NCBI GenBank assembly: GCA_016223045.1
Contig: JACRPT010000066.1
Coordinates: 1-32,210 of the forward strand
Direction of reading: 5' to 3'
DNA: 32,210 bases
Source of the DNA: Candidatus Eiseniibacteriota bacterium
GTDB taxonomy: Bacteria; Eisenbacteria; RBG-16-71-46
The position numbers were made by a program, and so were the translations under genes. The notes under the pieces were generated by a model, which made no database searches, was not told the origin of the DNA, and saw only the letters and a list, made by a program, of their open reading frames with translations. Of this stretch, positions 7,496 through 14,841 are shown one piece after another. Position 1 is the stretch's first letter. Each line of letters starts with the position of its first letter.

Positions 7496-8056
7496 ATGCG
7501 ATGGCCTGGATTCCTGGGCGGCAGGCGCTACCCGAGCGGCCTCGTAGCGCGTGGCGACCCGCTGTTCAAGCAGAAGGAGCGGTGGGGCGAGGCGCTGCTC
7601 GAGCGACTCCTCCGCTACGCCGAGTGGGATGCGGCGAGGGACGTGGCGCGCTGCGTCATCGAGAACGGGTTCAGGACCGACAGCTTCCTCGAGGAACGGA
7701 CCGTCACGGTGTTCGTTGACGTCATCATCCCGATCGTGCTCCCGCCGGATGTCGGCAGCCGCCGGGAGATCGTGCGGAAGGACGTCCACCGGCTCGATGT
7801 CCCGGGCCTGCTGCGCAGCGAAGAGGACGTCGCCCGCCGGCTCTTCCTGAGCTGGAGCAAGCGCTGGCTCTACGCCTTCGCCGCGATCAAGCTGGTGCTG
7901 CTCGTGACCAGCCCGCGGGATGAGCGCCGGGTGGGACCGAGGGAAGCCGTCCTGGCGTGGACCGCCCTCCGGCTGCAGGAAGCGGGCGCCGGCGCGCGCT
8001 CGATCGAGGAGAGCGCGGAGGCCTGGTACGGCTCACTGAGTGGCCTCCCCGGCTGA
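7496..8056 (+). CDS. Hypothetical protein
   Basis: A 186-residue protein I do not recognise. It is largely helical, with a charged N-terminal half (KERWGEALLERLLRYAEWD) and a more hydrophobic centre, VFVDVIIPIVLPPDVGSRRE. A second hydrophobic stretch around WLYAFAAIKLVLLVTS is too short and too flanked by charge to be a confident membrane helix. The ATG at 7496 follows a strong GGGGAGGTGG ribosome site, which together with codon use makes a real gene likely. It is convergent with the MFS gene, and only 28 bases separate the two stops. Confidence 0.6.
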   Translation: MRWPGFLGGRRYPSGLVARGDPLFKQKERWGEALLERLLRYAEWDAARDVARCVIENGFRTDSFLEERTVTVFVDVIIPIVLPPDVGSRREIVRKDVHRLDVPGLLRSEEDVARRLFLSWSKRWLYAFAAIKLVLLVTSPRDERRVGPREAVLAWTALRLQEAGAGARSIEESAEAWYGSLSGLPG

Positions 8057-8084
8057 CGGCCGCCACCGGTCCGCCAGCTCCGCG

Positions 8085-9350
8085 TCAGTCCGCCGCCGGC
8101 ACCTTCGTCGCGCCGAGGGCGGGGTCGCGGTGGCCCCACGCCAGCACCACCACGCCGATCACCCCGACCATCGCGGCGCAGACCACCAGCGTGGCGCCGG
8201 TCCCCAGCCGCGGGGTCGCCCAGCCGGCGGCCGAGGTGCCCACCAGCAGCAGCAGGCGCATGAGGAAATCGCGCGCGCTGAACACCCGACCGCGCTGGCG
8301 CGGCTCGGTGCCGAGCTGGAGCAGCGTCTCCGAGAGCACGAACACCGGCGCGGCGGCGAGCCCGATCAGGAACCCCGCGACCGCGAACACCGCGAAGCGG
8401 CTCGAGACGGCGAGCGCGGTGAGGCCCACGGTCGCGAGCAGCAGCCCACCGCCCAGCAGCGTGGAGGGGCGCCGGCCGTGGCCGTGGCGGTTCACCAGCC
8501 AGGTCCCGAGCCCGCTCCCCGCGGTGAGCACGAACATCAGCCCGCCCAGGCGCTCCACGCCCGGGATGCTCGCGGCGCGCTGGATGTGCTGGTTGCCGGC
8601 CACGTGCACGAAGCCGCCGCCCGCCCACACCGCGCCCAGGGCGAGCAGCCCGAGCGCGACCGGCGCGCTGCCGCGCACCAGGCCCCAGCCTTCGCGCACC
8701 TCGTGCAGGTAGCCGCGCACCGACACCGCCATCGTCGCCGGCCGCGTCTCGTGCGGGCGGTAGGTGATGAACAACAGGCTCACCACCGAGACCAGGTAGG
8801 TCGCGGCGTTGATGTAGAGCGCCACGGGCCAGCCCCAGTGGTCCACCACCCAGCTGCCGGCGAGGAATCCGGCCCCGGTGGCGGCGATGCCGGCCGCCGA
8901 CAGCAGGGTGTTGGCCAGCAGCAACTGGGCCGGGTCCACGATCTCGGGCGTGATGGCGCTCTTGGCCGGGAGGAAGAACACGTTGCAGGTGAACAGCAGG
9001 AAGACCAGCGCGAACACGGGTGCGACGGCATGGGTCGCCAGGTAGAGGACCGGCATGAAGATCACGATGGCGCCCCGCAGCAGGTCGGAGATCACCATCA
9101 CGCGCTTGAGATCGCAGCGGTCCACCCACGCCCCGGTGAAGGGCGCCAGCAGCAGCACCGGGGCCAGCATGACGCCCAGCATCACCGCCAGCAGCAGCGA
9201 GGAGCGGTAGGGCTCGGTGAAGCTGGCGGTGTGCCGGGCGATGAGCCCGAGCAGCGCGAGGTAGGTGAGCCGCTCGCCGAGGATGGAGACGAGCTGGCCG
9301 CCCCACAGGGCGGCGAAGTTGCGCTGGCGGAAGAGCGGTACGGTCCCCAC
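8085..9350 (-). CDS. Major facilitator superfamily transporter
   Basis: A 421-residue membrane protein with about 12 hydrophobic helices. It begins VGTVPLFRQRNFAALWGGQL, a typical start of MFS_3/enterobactin-exporter-like (EntS/MdtH-type) permeases, and carries the A-motif-like loop TGAWVDRCDLKRVMVISD between helices 2 and 3. The second half repeats the pattern more loosely. The start is GTG 9350, five bases after the stop of the CDP-alcohol phosphatidyltransferase gene, so the two share a transcript. It is the last gene of the minus-strand lipid operon. Export or flipping of the lipid product, or of a precursor, is an attractive guess; the substrate cannot be told from sequence. Confidence 0.85.
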   Translation of the reverse strand: MGTVPLFRQRNFAALWGGQLVSILGERLTYLALLGLIARHTASFTEPYRSSLLLAVMLGVMLAPVLLLAPFTGAWVDRCDLKRVMVISDLLRGAIVIFMPVLYLATHAVAPVFALVFLLFTCNVFFLPAKSAITPEIVDPAQLLLANTLLSAAGIAATGAGFLAGSWVVDHWGWPVALYINAATYLVSVVSLLFITYRPHETRPATMAVSVRGYLHEVREGWGLVRGSAPVALGLLALGAVWAGGGFVHVAGNQHIQRAASIPGVERLGGLMFVLTAGSGLGTWLVNRHGHGRRPSTLLGGGLLLATVGLTALAVSSRFAVFAVAGFLIGLAAAPVFVLSETLLQLGTEPRQRGRVFSARDFLMRLLLLVGTSAAGWATPRLGTGATLVVCAAMVGVIGVVVLAWGHRDPALGATKVPAAD

Positions 9351-9355
9351 GGCCC

Positions 9356-10111
9356 TCAGCGCTCCCCCGAGTCCTCGCGCTCGAGGGCGCGCACGATCGC
9401 GGCGGTGCGCCACAGCGCGGTGCCCAGGGAGCCCGCCGCGATGAGCGCCACGGCAGCGACCAGCAGGCTGCCGTCCGGCCAGCCGGCGAGCGCGCTCACG
9501 GTGTGGTCGAGCACCGAGGCGACCGCCAGCAGGACCAGCCGCTCGGCGCGCTGCATCACGCCGCCCCTGCACTCGATGCCGAGCCCCTCGCCGCGCGCGC
9601 GTGTGTAGCTCACCAGCAGCGAGCCACCCAGCGCCAGCGCGGTGGCCAGCACCCGCCACGGCGCGTCCCGGTGGTACAGCGCGAGTCCGGCGAAGGTGAA
9701 GGTCTCGGCGAAGCGGTCGAGCGTGGAATCCAGGAAGGCGCCGGCGCGCGAGACTAGGCCGCGCGCGCGGGCGACCCGGCCGTCGAAGATGTCGGCCGCG
9801 CCGCCCAGCAGCACCAGCCAGCCGCCCAGGGCGAGCGCGCCGGCCGCGTAGGCCGCGCCCGCGGCCATCCCCAGCAGGGCGCCCAGCACGTTGAAGGCGA
9901 CGGGCGGGACGCGCGCCGCGACCGAGGCGCGCACCAGCGGGCCGATGAGCCACATCAGCCAGTCGCGGACCCAGGTGCCGAGCAGCACGGTCCGAGGGCG
10001 GCGCGCCACCTCGACGTCCACGGGGCGGCCGCGCGCCACCAGCGCGAAGACCGGCATGGTGAGCAGCGCGACCGCCACCACCAGCAGCGATGCGAGTTCG
10101 GCCCGGCTCAC
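9356..10111 (-). CDS. CDP-alcohol phosphatidyltransferase
   Basis: A 251-residue integral membrane enzyme with the full catalytic signature of the family, D-x2-D-G-x2-A-R-x8-G-x3-D-x3-D. It is seen as DIFDGRVARARG followed by RAGAFLDSTLDRF, and holds two metals and the CDP moiety. Such enzymes move a phosphatidyl group from CDP-diacylglycerol to an alcohol such as inositol phosphate, glycerol phosphate or serine. The later SYTRARGEGLG and QRAERLVLL segments resemble phosphatidylinositol(-phosphate) synthases more than PgsA, but the acceptor is not certain. The start is GTG 10111, with GGAGGTGA upstream and one base after the Tam41-like gene. Its donor would come from that neighbour. Confidence 0.9.
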   Translation of the reverse strand: MSRAELASLLVVAVALLTMPVFALVARGRPVDVEVARRPRTVLLGTWVRDWLMWLIGPLVRASVAARVPPVAFNVLGALLGMAAGAAYAAGALALGGWLVLLGGAADIFDGRVARARGLVSRAGAFLDSTLDRFAETFTFAGLALYHRDAPWRVLATALALGGSLLVSYTRARGEGLGIECRGGVMQRAERLVLLAVASVLDHTVSALAGWPDGSLLVAAVALIAAGSLGTALWRTAAIVRALEREDSGER

Positions 10112-10112
10112 G

Positions 10113-11114
10113 TCACCTCCGGCGTCGCGGCCGCGAAGCGAGGAAGCGCAGCGCTTTCGGCCACAGGAACAGGAGCGGCCAGCGCCGCTCGCGGGGCGTC
10201 AGCTCGATGACGACGCCGCTGCGGCGCTCGACCTTGTTCACCACGTAGTCCAGCCAGCCGTCGTAGAGCGCGACGTACTTGGCCCAGCGCAGCGTCGCCC
10301 GCAGCTTGCTCCCGGCGAACCACAGCCGCGCAACCAGCCGGCGCAGGGTACTCGGGGGCCGGCGCTGGCGGAAACGGTTTCCTTCGCGCGCCAGCACGCC
10401 GTGGCGCGCCAGGTGGCCGAGCAGCGCCTCGCACACCGGCAGCAGGGTGCCGCGCTGCGCGGTCACCAGCGCCGCCACGTGTCCGGGCTCCTCGGGGCGG
10501 ATCTCGCCCGCGTACGAGGCGCGCAGCAGCGCGTGGGCGTACGCGTCCGCGTCGAAGAAGGCGGGCAGGAAGGTCCGGCCCCACTCGAAGGTCCGGGCGC
10601 GCGCCTCGCGCAGGGCCTCGAGCACCGCCTCGCGGCTCTGCGGGTCCCGCGCCCACACCAGCTGCACCTGCTGGAACAGCCGCCCGCGCACCCACTGGTC
10701 GCGCGGCCGCGGCCCGCACGCGGCGCGCAGGTCGCGCAGCGAGAGCACGGCGCACTTGGCGAGGCGCGGCCGGGACCCGCCCGGCACCTCGAGGCTCAGC
10801 ACGTTGGGCGGCAGCACGCGGTTGAGGAAAGTCGCCAGGCCCGGTGGCCGGCGCAGGCGGCGCCCGGCCGCGAGCGCGCGGTAGGCGGCGCCGTAGCCGT
10901 CCACGATCACGAAGAAATCGCGGGCGCTCCCGGCCGGCGGGGCGAGCTGCTGGGCCCAGGAGCCGTAGTGGACCAGCGCCGCGGTCGCCGGGCCGAAGGC
11001 GGCGGCGACGTGCCTCGCGGCCGGCAGGGCCCCGGCGTCGGGCACGGCGTCGAGTCCCAGTTGCAGCGCGGCCCGGAGGTCCGGATCAGTGGAGGGGACG
11101 AGGGTCGGCGGCAC
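10113..11114 (-). CDS. Tam41-like phosphatidate cytidylyltransferase (CDP-DAG synthase)
   Basis: A 333-residue soluble protein that lines up with the mitochondrial CDP-diacylglycerol synthase Tam41/TAMM41 along its whole first two thirds. Shared elements are a nucleotidyltransferase GS motif (LVHYGSWAQQ) followed by DFFVIVDG (TAMM41 has YGSG then DFVFTVDD), a KCAVLSLRDL strand (KYGVIST in TAMM41), VRGRLFQQVQLVW (IAGRLQKPVKII) and ASYAGEIRPE (LSYSGDFRM). Tam41 makes CDP-DAG from phosphatidic acid and CTP, and is unrelated to the membrane enzyme CdsA. Here it sits between a PlsC-like acyltransferase, with a 29-base overlap, and a CDP-alcohol phosphatidyltransferase: exactly the enzymes before and after that step. 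The alignment is from memory, not a search. Start GTG 11114. Confidence 0.75.
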   Translation of the reverse strand: MPPTLVPSTDPDLRAALQLGLDAVPDAGALPAARHVAAAFGPATAALVHYGSWAQQLAPPAGSARDFFVIVDGYGAAYRALAAGRRLRRPPGLATFLNRVLPPNVLSLEVPGGSRPRLAKCAVLSLRDLRAACGPRPRDQWVRGRLFQQVQLVWARDPQSREAVLEALREARARTFEWGRTFLPAFFDADAYAHALLRASYAGEIRPEEPGHVAALVTAQRGTLLPVCEALLGHLARHGVLAREGNRFRQRRPPSTLRRLVARLWFAGSKLRATLRWAKYVALYDGWLDYVVNKVERRSGVVIELTPRERRWPLLFLWPKALRFLASRPRRRR

Positions 11115-11901
11115 GGGGGACCGGCGCGAGGTCGGGAGAAGGGCGATCCTGCCGGGCGCCGATCATCCGCTCGCGCAGGGACTCGATGAAGGGGCCGACT
11201 CGTCCTGCGGCCGCAGGAATGGTATAAGGCCCGAGGACGGTCACCCGCGCGGTCGTCCCGGCGATTCGGAGGGCGGTTTCGGCCATGCTTCCCAGGTGTC
11301 CGAGCCCGTCCGCCACAACGAGATAGACCGGTCGGTGGGGCGCGTGCCTGAAAACCAGGCGCAGTCCGGCAGGCATGAAGGGTAGGATACGTCCGTTGCG
11401 GGACCGGTGCCCTTCGGGAAAGATGAGCACCGACTGCTCGCCCCGGGCCACCGCGTCCGCGGCGGCGATGAGGGAGCGGAGCTCGGCTCGCGTGGGGGTC
11501 TCACGCTCCGAGACGAAGGGGAAGCCGGCCAGGGCCATCAGGGTCGAGACTCCCGGGACGCCGCGGCGATAGCGCGCCCGGGTGGGGATGACGGGAAGGG
11601 GCCCCGGGACCAGCGAGAGGCCGATGACGACGTCGAGGATGGACTGGTGGTTCATCAGGACGATGCAGCTCTCGGGCGGGATCGCGCCGCGCACCGAGAC
11701 GCGGAGACCCGCCATCGCCCGCGCGACCCTGAGCATCAGGAGCAGCTGCCCGCGCAGCCACGCCCGCACGATCGCGCGGCGACGCGCGGGCATGAGCCTG
11801 ACCAGCGGCCACAACACGAGCCACTGCAGGGGCTCCATCACGAGAGCGAGGTAGAGGAAGTAGGGGACGAAGAAGAAGAGACTGCGCGCTGAACGGCTCA
11901 C
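11086..11901 (-). CDS. PlsC-like lysophospholipid acyltransferase
   Basis: About 271 residues of the LPLAT/PlsC family, which acylate lysophosphatidic acid at sn-2 to give phosphatidic acid. Motif I is NHQSILDVV (the H-x4-D catalytic pair). Motif III is FPEGHRSRNG, where H replaces the usual T of PEGTRS. A substrate-binding stretch, GFPFVSERET, lies between them. The N-terminus has a hydrophobic helix (LFFFVPYFLYLALVM) that would anchor it in the inner membrane. The frame is open further upstream to 12045, but those codons overlap the divergent gene and look non-coding, so GTG 11901 is chosen; the ribosome site is weak. It is the first gene of the minus-strand lipid operon. Confidence 0.85.
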   Translation of the reverse strand: MSRSARSLFFFVPYFLYLALVMEPLQWLVLWPLVRLMPARRRAIVRAWLRGQLLLMLRVARAMAGLRVSVRGAIPPESCIVLMNHQSILDVVIGLSLVPGPLPVIPTRARYRRGVPGVSTLMALAGFPFVSERETPTRAELRSLIAAADAVARGEQSVLIFPEGHRSRNGRILPFMPAGLRLVFRHAPHRPVYLVVADGLGHLGSMAETALRIAGTTARVTVLGPYTIPAAAGRVGPFIESLRERMIGARQDRPSPDLAPVPRAADPRPLH

Positions 11902-11951
11902 TCGCTGTCCCAGGTGGAGGGGTGTGGGCCAGTCGTCATGATTCCCGATAG

Positions 11952-11966
11952 CAGGTTGCCAACCTG
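11952..11966. promoter_or_regulatory. 15-bp palindrome in the divergent lipid promoter region
   Basis: CAGGTTG-C-CAACCTG has perfect 7-base arms around one central base. It lies in the 74-base gap between the divergently read acyltransferase and serine-palmitoyltransferase-like genes, and abuts the ribosome site of the latter. The position suits an operator that controls both lipid operons; the regulator is unknown. Confidence 0.4.
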
Positions 11967-11975
11967 AGGTCGCCC

Positions 11976-13244
11976 ATGGCAGGACAGATCGAAGCCGAGA
12001 TGGAGTTCTTCGACTACGATTACAGTAGCTTCTACTACTCGTCAAGCGACGACGTCTTCGCGATCCTCGAGCCCTACACGCAGTGGTACGACCAGGCGCA
12101 GGTGCGCGGGTACGCGCTCTACGCGCAGCCGATGTCCTCGCGGCCGGCGACGCGCGTGGATCTCCGCGAGAAGCTCGGGCAGGGCCGCCTCAACCTGCTG
12201 AATCTCTCCTCGTACAACTACCTCGGGATGTCCGCGCGGCCCGAGGTCATCGCGGCCGCCAAGCGCGGCCTCGACCAGTACGGGCTGGGCGCGGCGGGCT
12301 CGCCGGTGCTGAGCGGCACGATGGACGTGCATCTCGAGCTGGAGCGCGAGCTGGCCTCGTTCAAGGACAAGCCGGCGGTGCTGCTGTTCCCCTCCGGCTA
12401 CAGCACGAACGTCGGCCTGCTCCAGGGCCTGATGCGCCCCGGCGACCTGATCCTGTGCGACCAGAACGTGCACGCCAGCATCGTGGACGGCGCCATCCTG
12501 TCGAAGGCGGACGTGCGCTTCTTCAAGCACAACCGTCCCGACGACCTCGAGAAGAAGTTCAACGCGCGCCGGGGCAAGAAGCTGGTGGTGATCGAGGGCG
12601 TCTACTCGATGGACGGCGACGTCTGCCGGCTGCCCGAGATCGTCGAGATCGCGAAGGCGCACGACGCGCGCATCATGATCGACGAGGCCCACTCGACCTT
12701 CATCTACGGCGAGCACGGCCGCGGCGTGGCCGAGCACTTCGGGCTCGAGGACGAGATCGACATCCACGTCGGCACCCTGTCGAAGGCGATGGGCGGCCAG
12801 GGCGGCTTCGTCGCGGGCTCCACCAGCCTCTACAAGTACCTGGAGGGCTTCGCCCGCTCGCGCCTGTTCTCGTGCAGCCTCTCTCCGGTGGTGGCCTCGG
12901 GCGTGCTCGAGGCGGTGCGCATCGCGCGGCGCGAGCCGGAGTTGCGCGCGAAGCTGTGGGCGAATGTGCGGCACATGCGCGCGCGGCTGGCCGAGCACCA
13001 GGTGGACGTGGGCGATTCCACCTCGCAGATCATCCCGCTGATGATCCGCGACGACCGCCGCATCTTCGACATCGCGCACCACATGCAGCGTTCGGGCCTG
13101 TACCTCCAGCCGATCGTCTACCCGGCGGTGGCCAAGCATCGATCGCGCTTCCGCATCTCGGTCTCGGCGGCCCACACGACCGGGCAGCTCGACGAGGCGG
13201 TGGACATCCTGGTGCGCGTGCTGCGCACGGAGGGCGTGCTATGA
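11976..13244 (+). CDS. Alpha-oxoamine synthase, serine-palmitoyltransferase-like
   Basis: A 422-residue PLP enzyme that condenses an amino acid with an acyl-CoA or acyl-ACP, losing CO2. It shows the family order: LSSYNYLGM, YGLGAAGSPVLSGTMDVH, HASIVDG (cofactor-stacking histidine), IEGVYSMDGD, MIDEAHS (aspartate to the PLP ring) and HVGTLSKAMGGQGGF with the Schiff-base lysine. HASIVDG-to-KHNRPDDLEKKF and the final VSAAHT resemble bacterial serine palmitoyltransferase more than biotin BioF or Kbl. An unusual acidic, tyrosine-rich N-terminus (about residues 8-25) precedes the domain. Start ATG 11976, with TGAGGT five bases before it. It leads an operon with decarboxylase, lipid-kinase and dehydrogenase homologues, so a long-chain-base-type product is likely but unproven. 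Confidence 0.8.
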   Translation: MAGQIEAEMEFFDYDYSSFYYSSSDDVFAILEPYTQWYDQAQVRGYALYAQPMSSRPATRVDLREKLGQGRLNLLNLSSYNYLGMSARPEVIAAAKRGLDQYGLGAAGSPVLSGTMDVHLELERELASFKDKPAVLLFPSGYSTNVGLLQGLMRPGDLILCDQNVHASIVDGAILSKADVRFFKHNRPDDLEKKFNARRGKKLVVIEGVYSMDGDVCRLPEIVEIAKAHDARIMIDEAHSTFIYGEHGRGVAEHFGLEDEIDIHVGTLSKAMGGQGGFVAGSTSLYKYLEGFARSRLFSCSLSPVVASGVLEAVRIARREPELRAKLWANVRHMRARLAEHQVDVGDSTSQIIPLMIRDDRRIFDIAHHMQRSGLYLQPIVYPAVAKHRSRFRISVSAAHTTGQLDEAVDILVRVLRTEGVL

Positions 13245-13936
13245 ACGCCGGCGAGATCCTCCAGTACCGCTACCGCGACGCGGTCAACGGCTTCTTCGAG
13301 TTCCCGACCCCGAACGCGCGCGACATCCTGCCGCGCGGCCTCCAGCCGGTCGAGCCGCACCACGGCTCGAGCATCCTCGCGGTGACGGCGTTCGAGTTCG
13401 AGGACAGCGCGGTGGGCGCCTACCGCGAGGTGGTGCTCTCGGTGGTGGTGGCGCCGCGCCTGCTGCCGGGCGAGCCGATGCCGCGGTCGGCGATGTACCC
13501 CTTCATGGTGGGCACCACCACGGCCGCGGCGCGGCGGCACGGCATCGAGGTGTGGAAGCTCCCGCACCTGCCGGCCGACCTCGAGGTGGAGTTCGACCGC
13601 CACGACTCCGAGGTGCGGGTCACGGCGGCGGAGGGCGGGTGCCCCGTCCTCGAGCTCACCGTCTGCGATCCCGGGCTCGCCTGGCAGCCGGTCGAGCACC
13701 GCTACCAGACTTGGTCCCAGGACGGCGCCGGGCTCTACCTCTCCAACCTGATGATGCGCGGCGCGTTCATGGAGAGCGAGGAGGAGCGCGGCAGCCTCAG
13801 GCTGCACCCGCACGCCTTCGCCGCCGGGATCGAGCTCGGCGAGATCACCGACACGCCGTTCCGCGAGCAGTGGATGCGGGATGGCGTGGAGAGCATCCAC
13901 CCGCTCCAGCCGCTGCCCGCGTTCGCGGAGCGATGA
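13241..13936 (+). CDS. Acetoacetate decarboxylase-like protein
   Basis: A 231-residue protein of the acetoacetate decarboxylase fold. The N-terminal half has the family barrel strands (SILAVTAFEFEDSAVGAYRE) and the substrate-loop region PFMVGTTTAAA. HGIEVWKLPHLPADLEVEF contains the lysine that corresponds in position to the Schiff-base lysine of true decarboxylases. Members of this fold also act as cyclases, hydratases or proteins of unknown role, so decarboxylation is only a possibility. The ATG overlaps the stop of the upstream gene (ATGA), so the pair is translationally coupled. Acting after an alpha-oxoamine synthase that makes beta-keto amines, a keto-acid or enamine reaction would fit. 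Confidence 0.75.
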   Translation: MNAGEILQYRYRDAVNGFFEFPTPNARDILPRGLQPVEPHHGSSILAVTAFEFEDSAVGAYREVVLSVVVAPRLLPGEPMPRSAMYPFMVGTTTAAARRHGIEVWKLPHLPADLEVEFDRHDSEVRVTAAEGGCPVLELTVCDPGLAWQPVEHRYQTWSQDGAGLYLSNLMMRGAFMESEEERGSLRLHPHAFAAGIELGEITDTPFREQWMRDGVESIHPLQPLPAFAER

Positions 13937-14841
13937 ATGCCGTGGTGCGCGTCATCGTCAACCCCGCCGCCGGGCGCGGCGCGGGGGGGCGGGCGCTGCC
14001 GGCGGTGCGGCGCGCCTTCGCCGCGGTCGGTGTCGACGGCGTCCTGACCACGGGGGCGCCGGGCGAGGAGCGCGCGCTGGCGCGCCGGGCCCTCGACCAG
14101 GGAGCGGCCACGCTGGTGGCGGTGGGTGGCGACGGCACCTGGAGCAACGTGGCGAACGCCATCCTCGAATCGGGCGCGGACTGCCGCCTCGCCCTGGTCG
14201 CGGCAGGCACCGGCAACGATTTCGCGAAGACCCTGGGCGTGCCGGCCACCGACCTCGCGGCCGCCGCGCGCCTCGCGGTCGAGGGGCCCGATGCGCGCGT
14301 GGACGTCGGGCGCATCGAGGGGCGCTGCTTCCTCAACATCGCCGGGTTCGGCTTCGACATCGCGGTGCTCGAGGACATCGGCAGGATCCCGCTGCTCTCG
14401 GGCAGCGCGCTCTACCTGTTCTCGGCGCTGCGCCAGCTGTTCGGCTACGGCGGCATCGCCATTGACGTGGCCTCGCCGGAGCGGCGCCGCGGCGAGCGGC
14501 GCCACCTCATGCTCATCATCGCGAACGCACGCCACTTCGGCGGCGCGTTCCACATCGCGCCCGGGGCCGACGTCACCGACGGCCGGCTCGACGCCGTCGC
14601 CATCCTCGACGCGCCGCCGTTGCAGCGTCTGAAGCTGTTCCGGGCGGTGGGTAAGGGCGCGCACCTGGGGCTGCCCGGGGTGAGCACCGAGCAGGCGCCG
14701 CGCTTCACGCTGCGCTTCGCGTCGCCCCCGGCCTACGAGACCGACGGCGAGTACCGCCGCGCCGCCACGCCGGAGCTCGAGGTGACGTGCCTGCCGCGCG
14801 CGCTGCGCGTGGTCGGCGCCCCCGGGGGCGCCCCGGCGTGA
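13933..14841 (+). CDS. Diacylglycerol kinase / sphingosine kinase family lipid kinase
   Basis: A 302-residue ATP-dependent lipid kinase of the DAGK_cat (YegS/DgkB/LCB kinase) family. It opens VRVIVNPAAGRG, the phosphate-contact loop, followed by VAVGGDGTWSNVANAIL with the catalytic GGDGT motif and GTGNDFAKTLGVP, which completes the nucleotide site. The second domain contains FLNIAGFGFDIAVLE and GGAFHIAPGADVTDGRLDAV, typical of the lipid-binding beta sandwich. Whether it phosphorylates diacylglycerol or a long-chain base cannot be decided from motifs; the neighbouring serine-palmitoyltransferase-like gene makes the second possible. The ATG overlaps the upstream stop by four bases. No lesion seen. 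Confidence 0.9.
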   Translation: MNAVVRVIVNPAAGRGAGGRALPAVRRAFAAVGVDGVLTTGAPGEERALARRALDQGAATLVAVGGDGTWSNVANAILESGADCRLALVAAGTGNDFAKTLGVPATDLAAAARLAVEGPDARVDVGRIEGRCFLNIAGFGFDIAVLEDIGRIPLLSGSALYLFSALRQLFGYGGIAIDVASPERRRGERRHLMLIIANARHFGGAFHIAPGADVTDGRLDAVAILDAPPLQRLKLFRAVGKGAHLGLPGVSTEQAPRFTLRFASPPAYETDGEYRRAATPELEVTCLPRALRVVGAPGGAPA

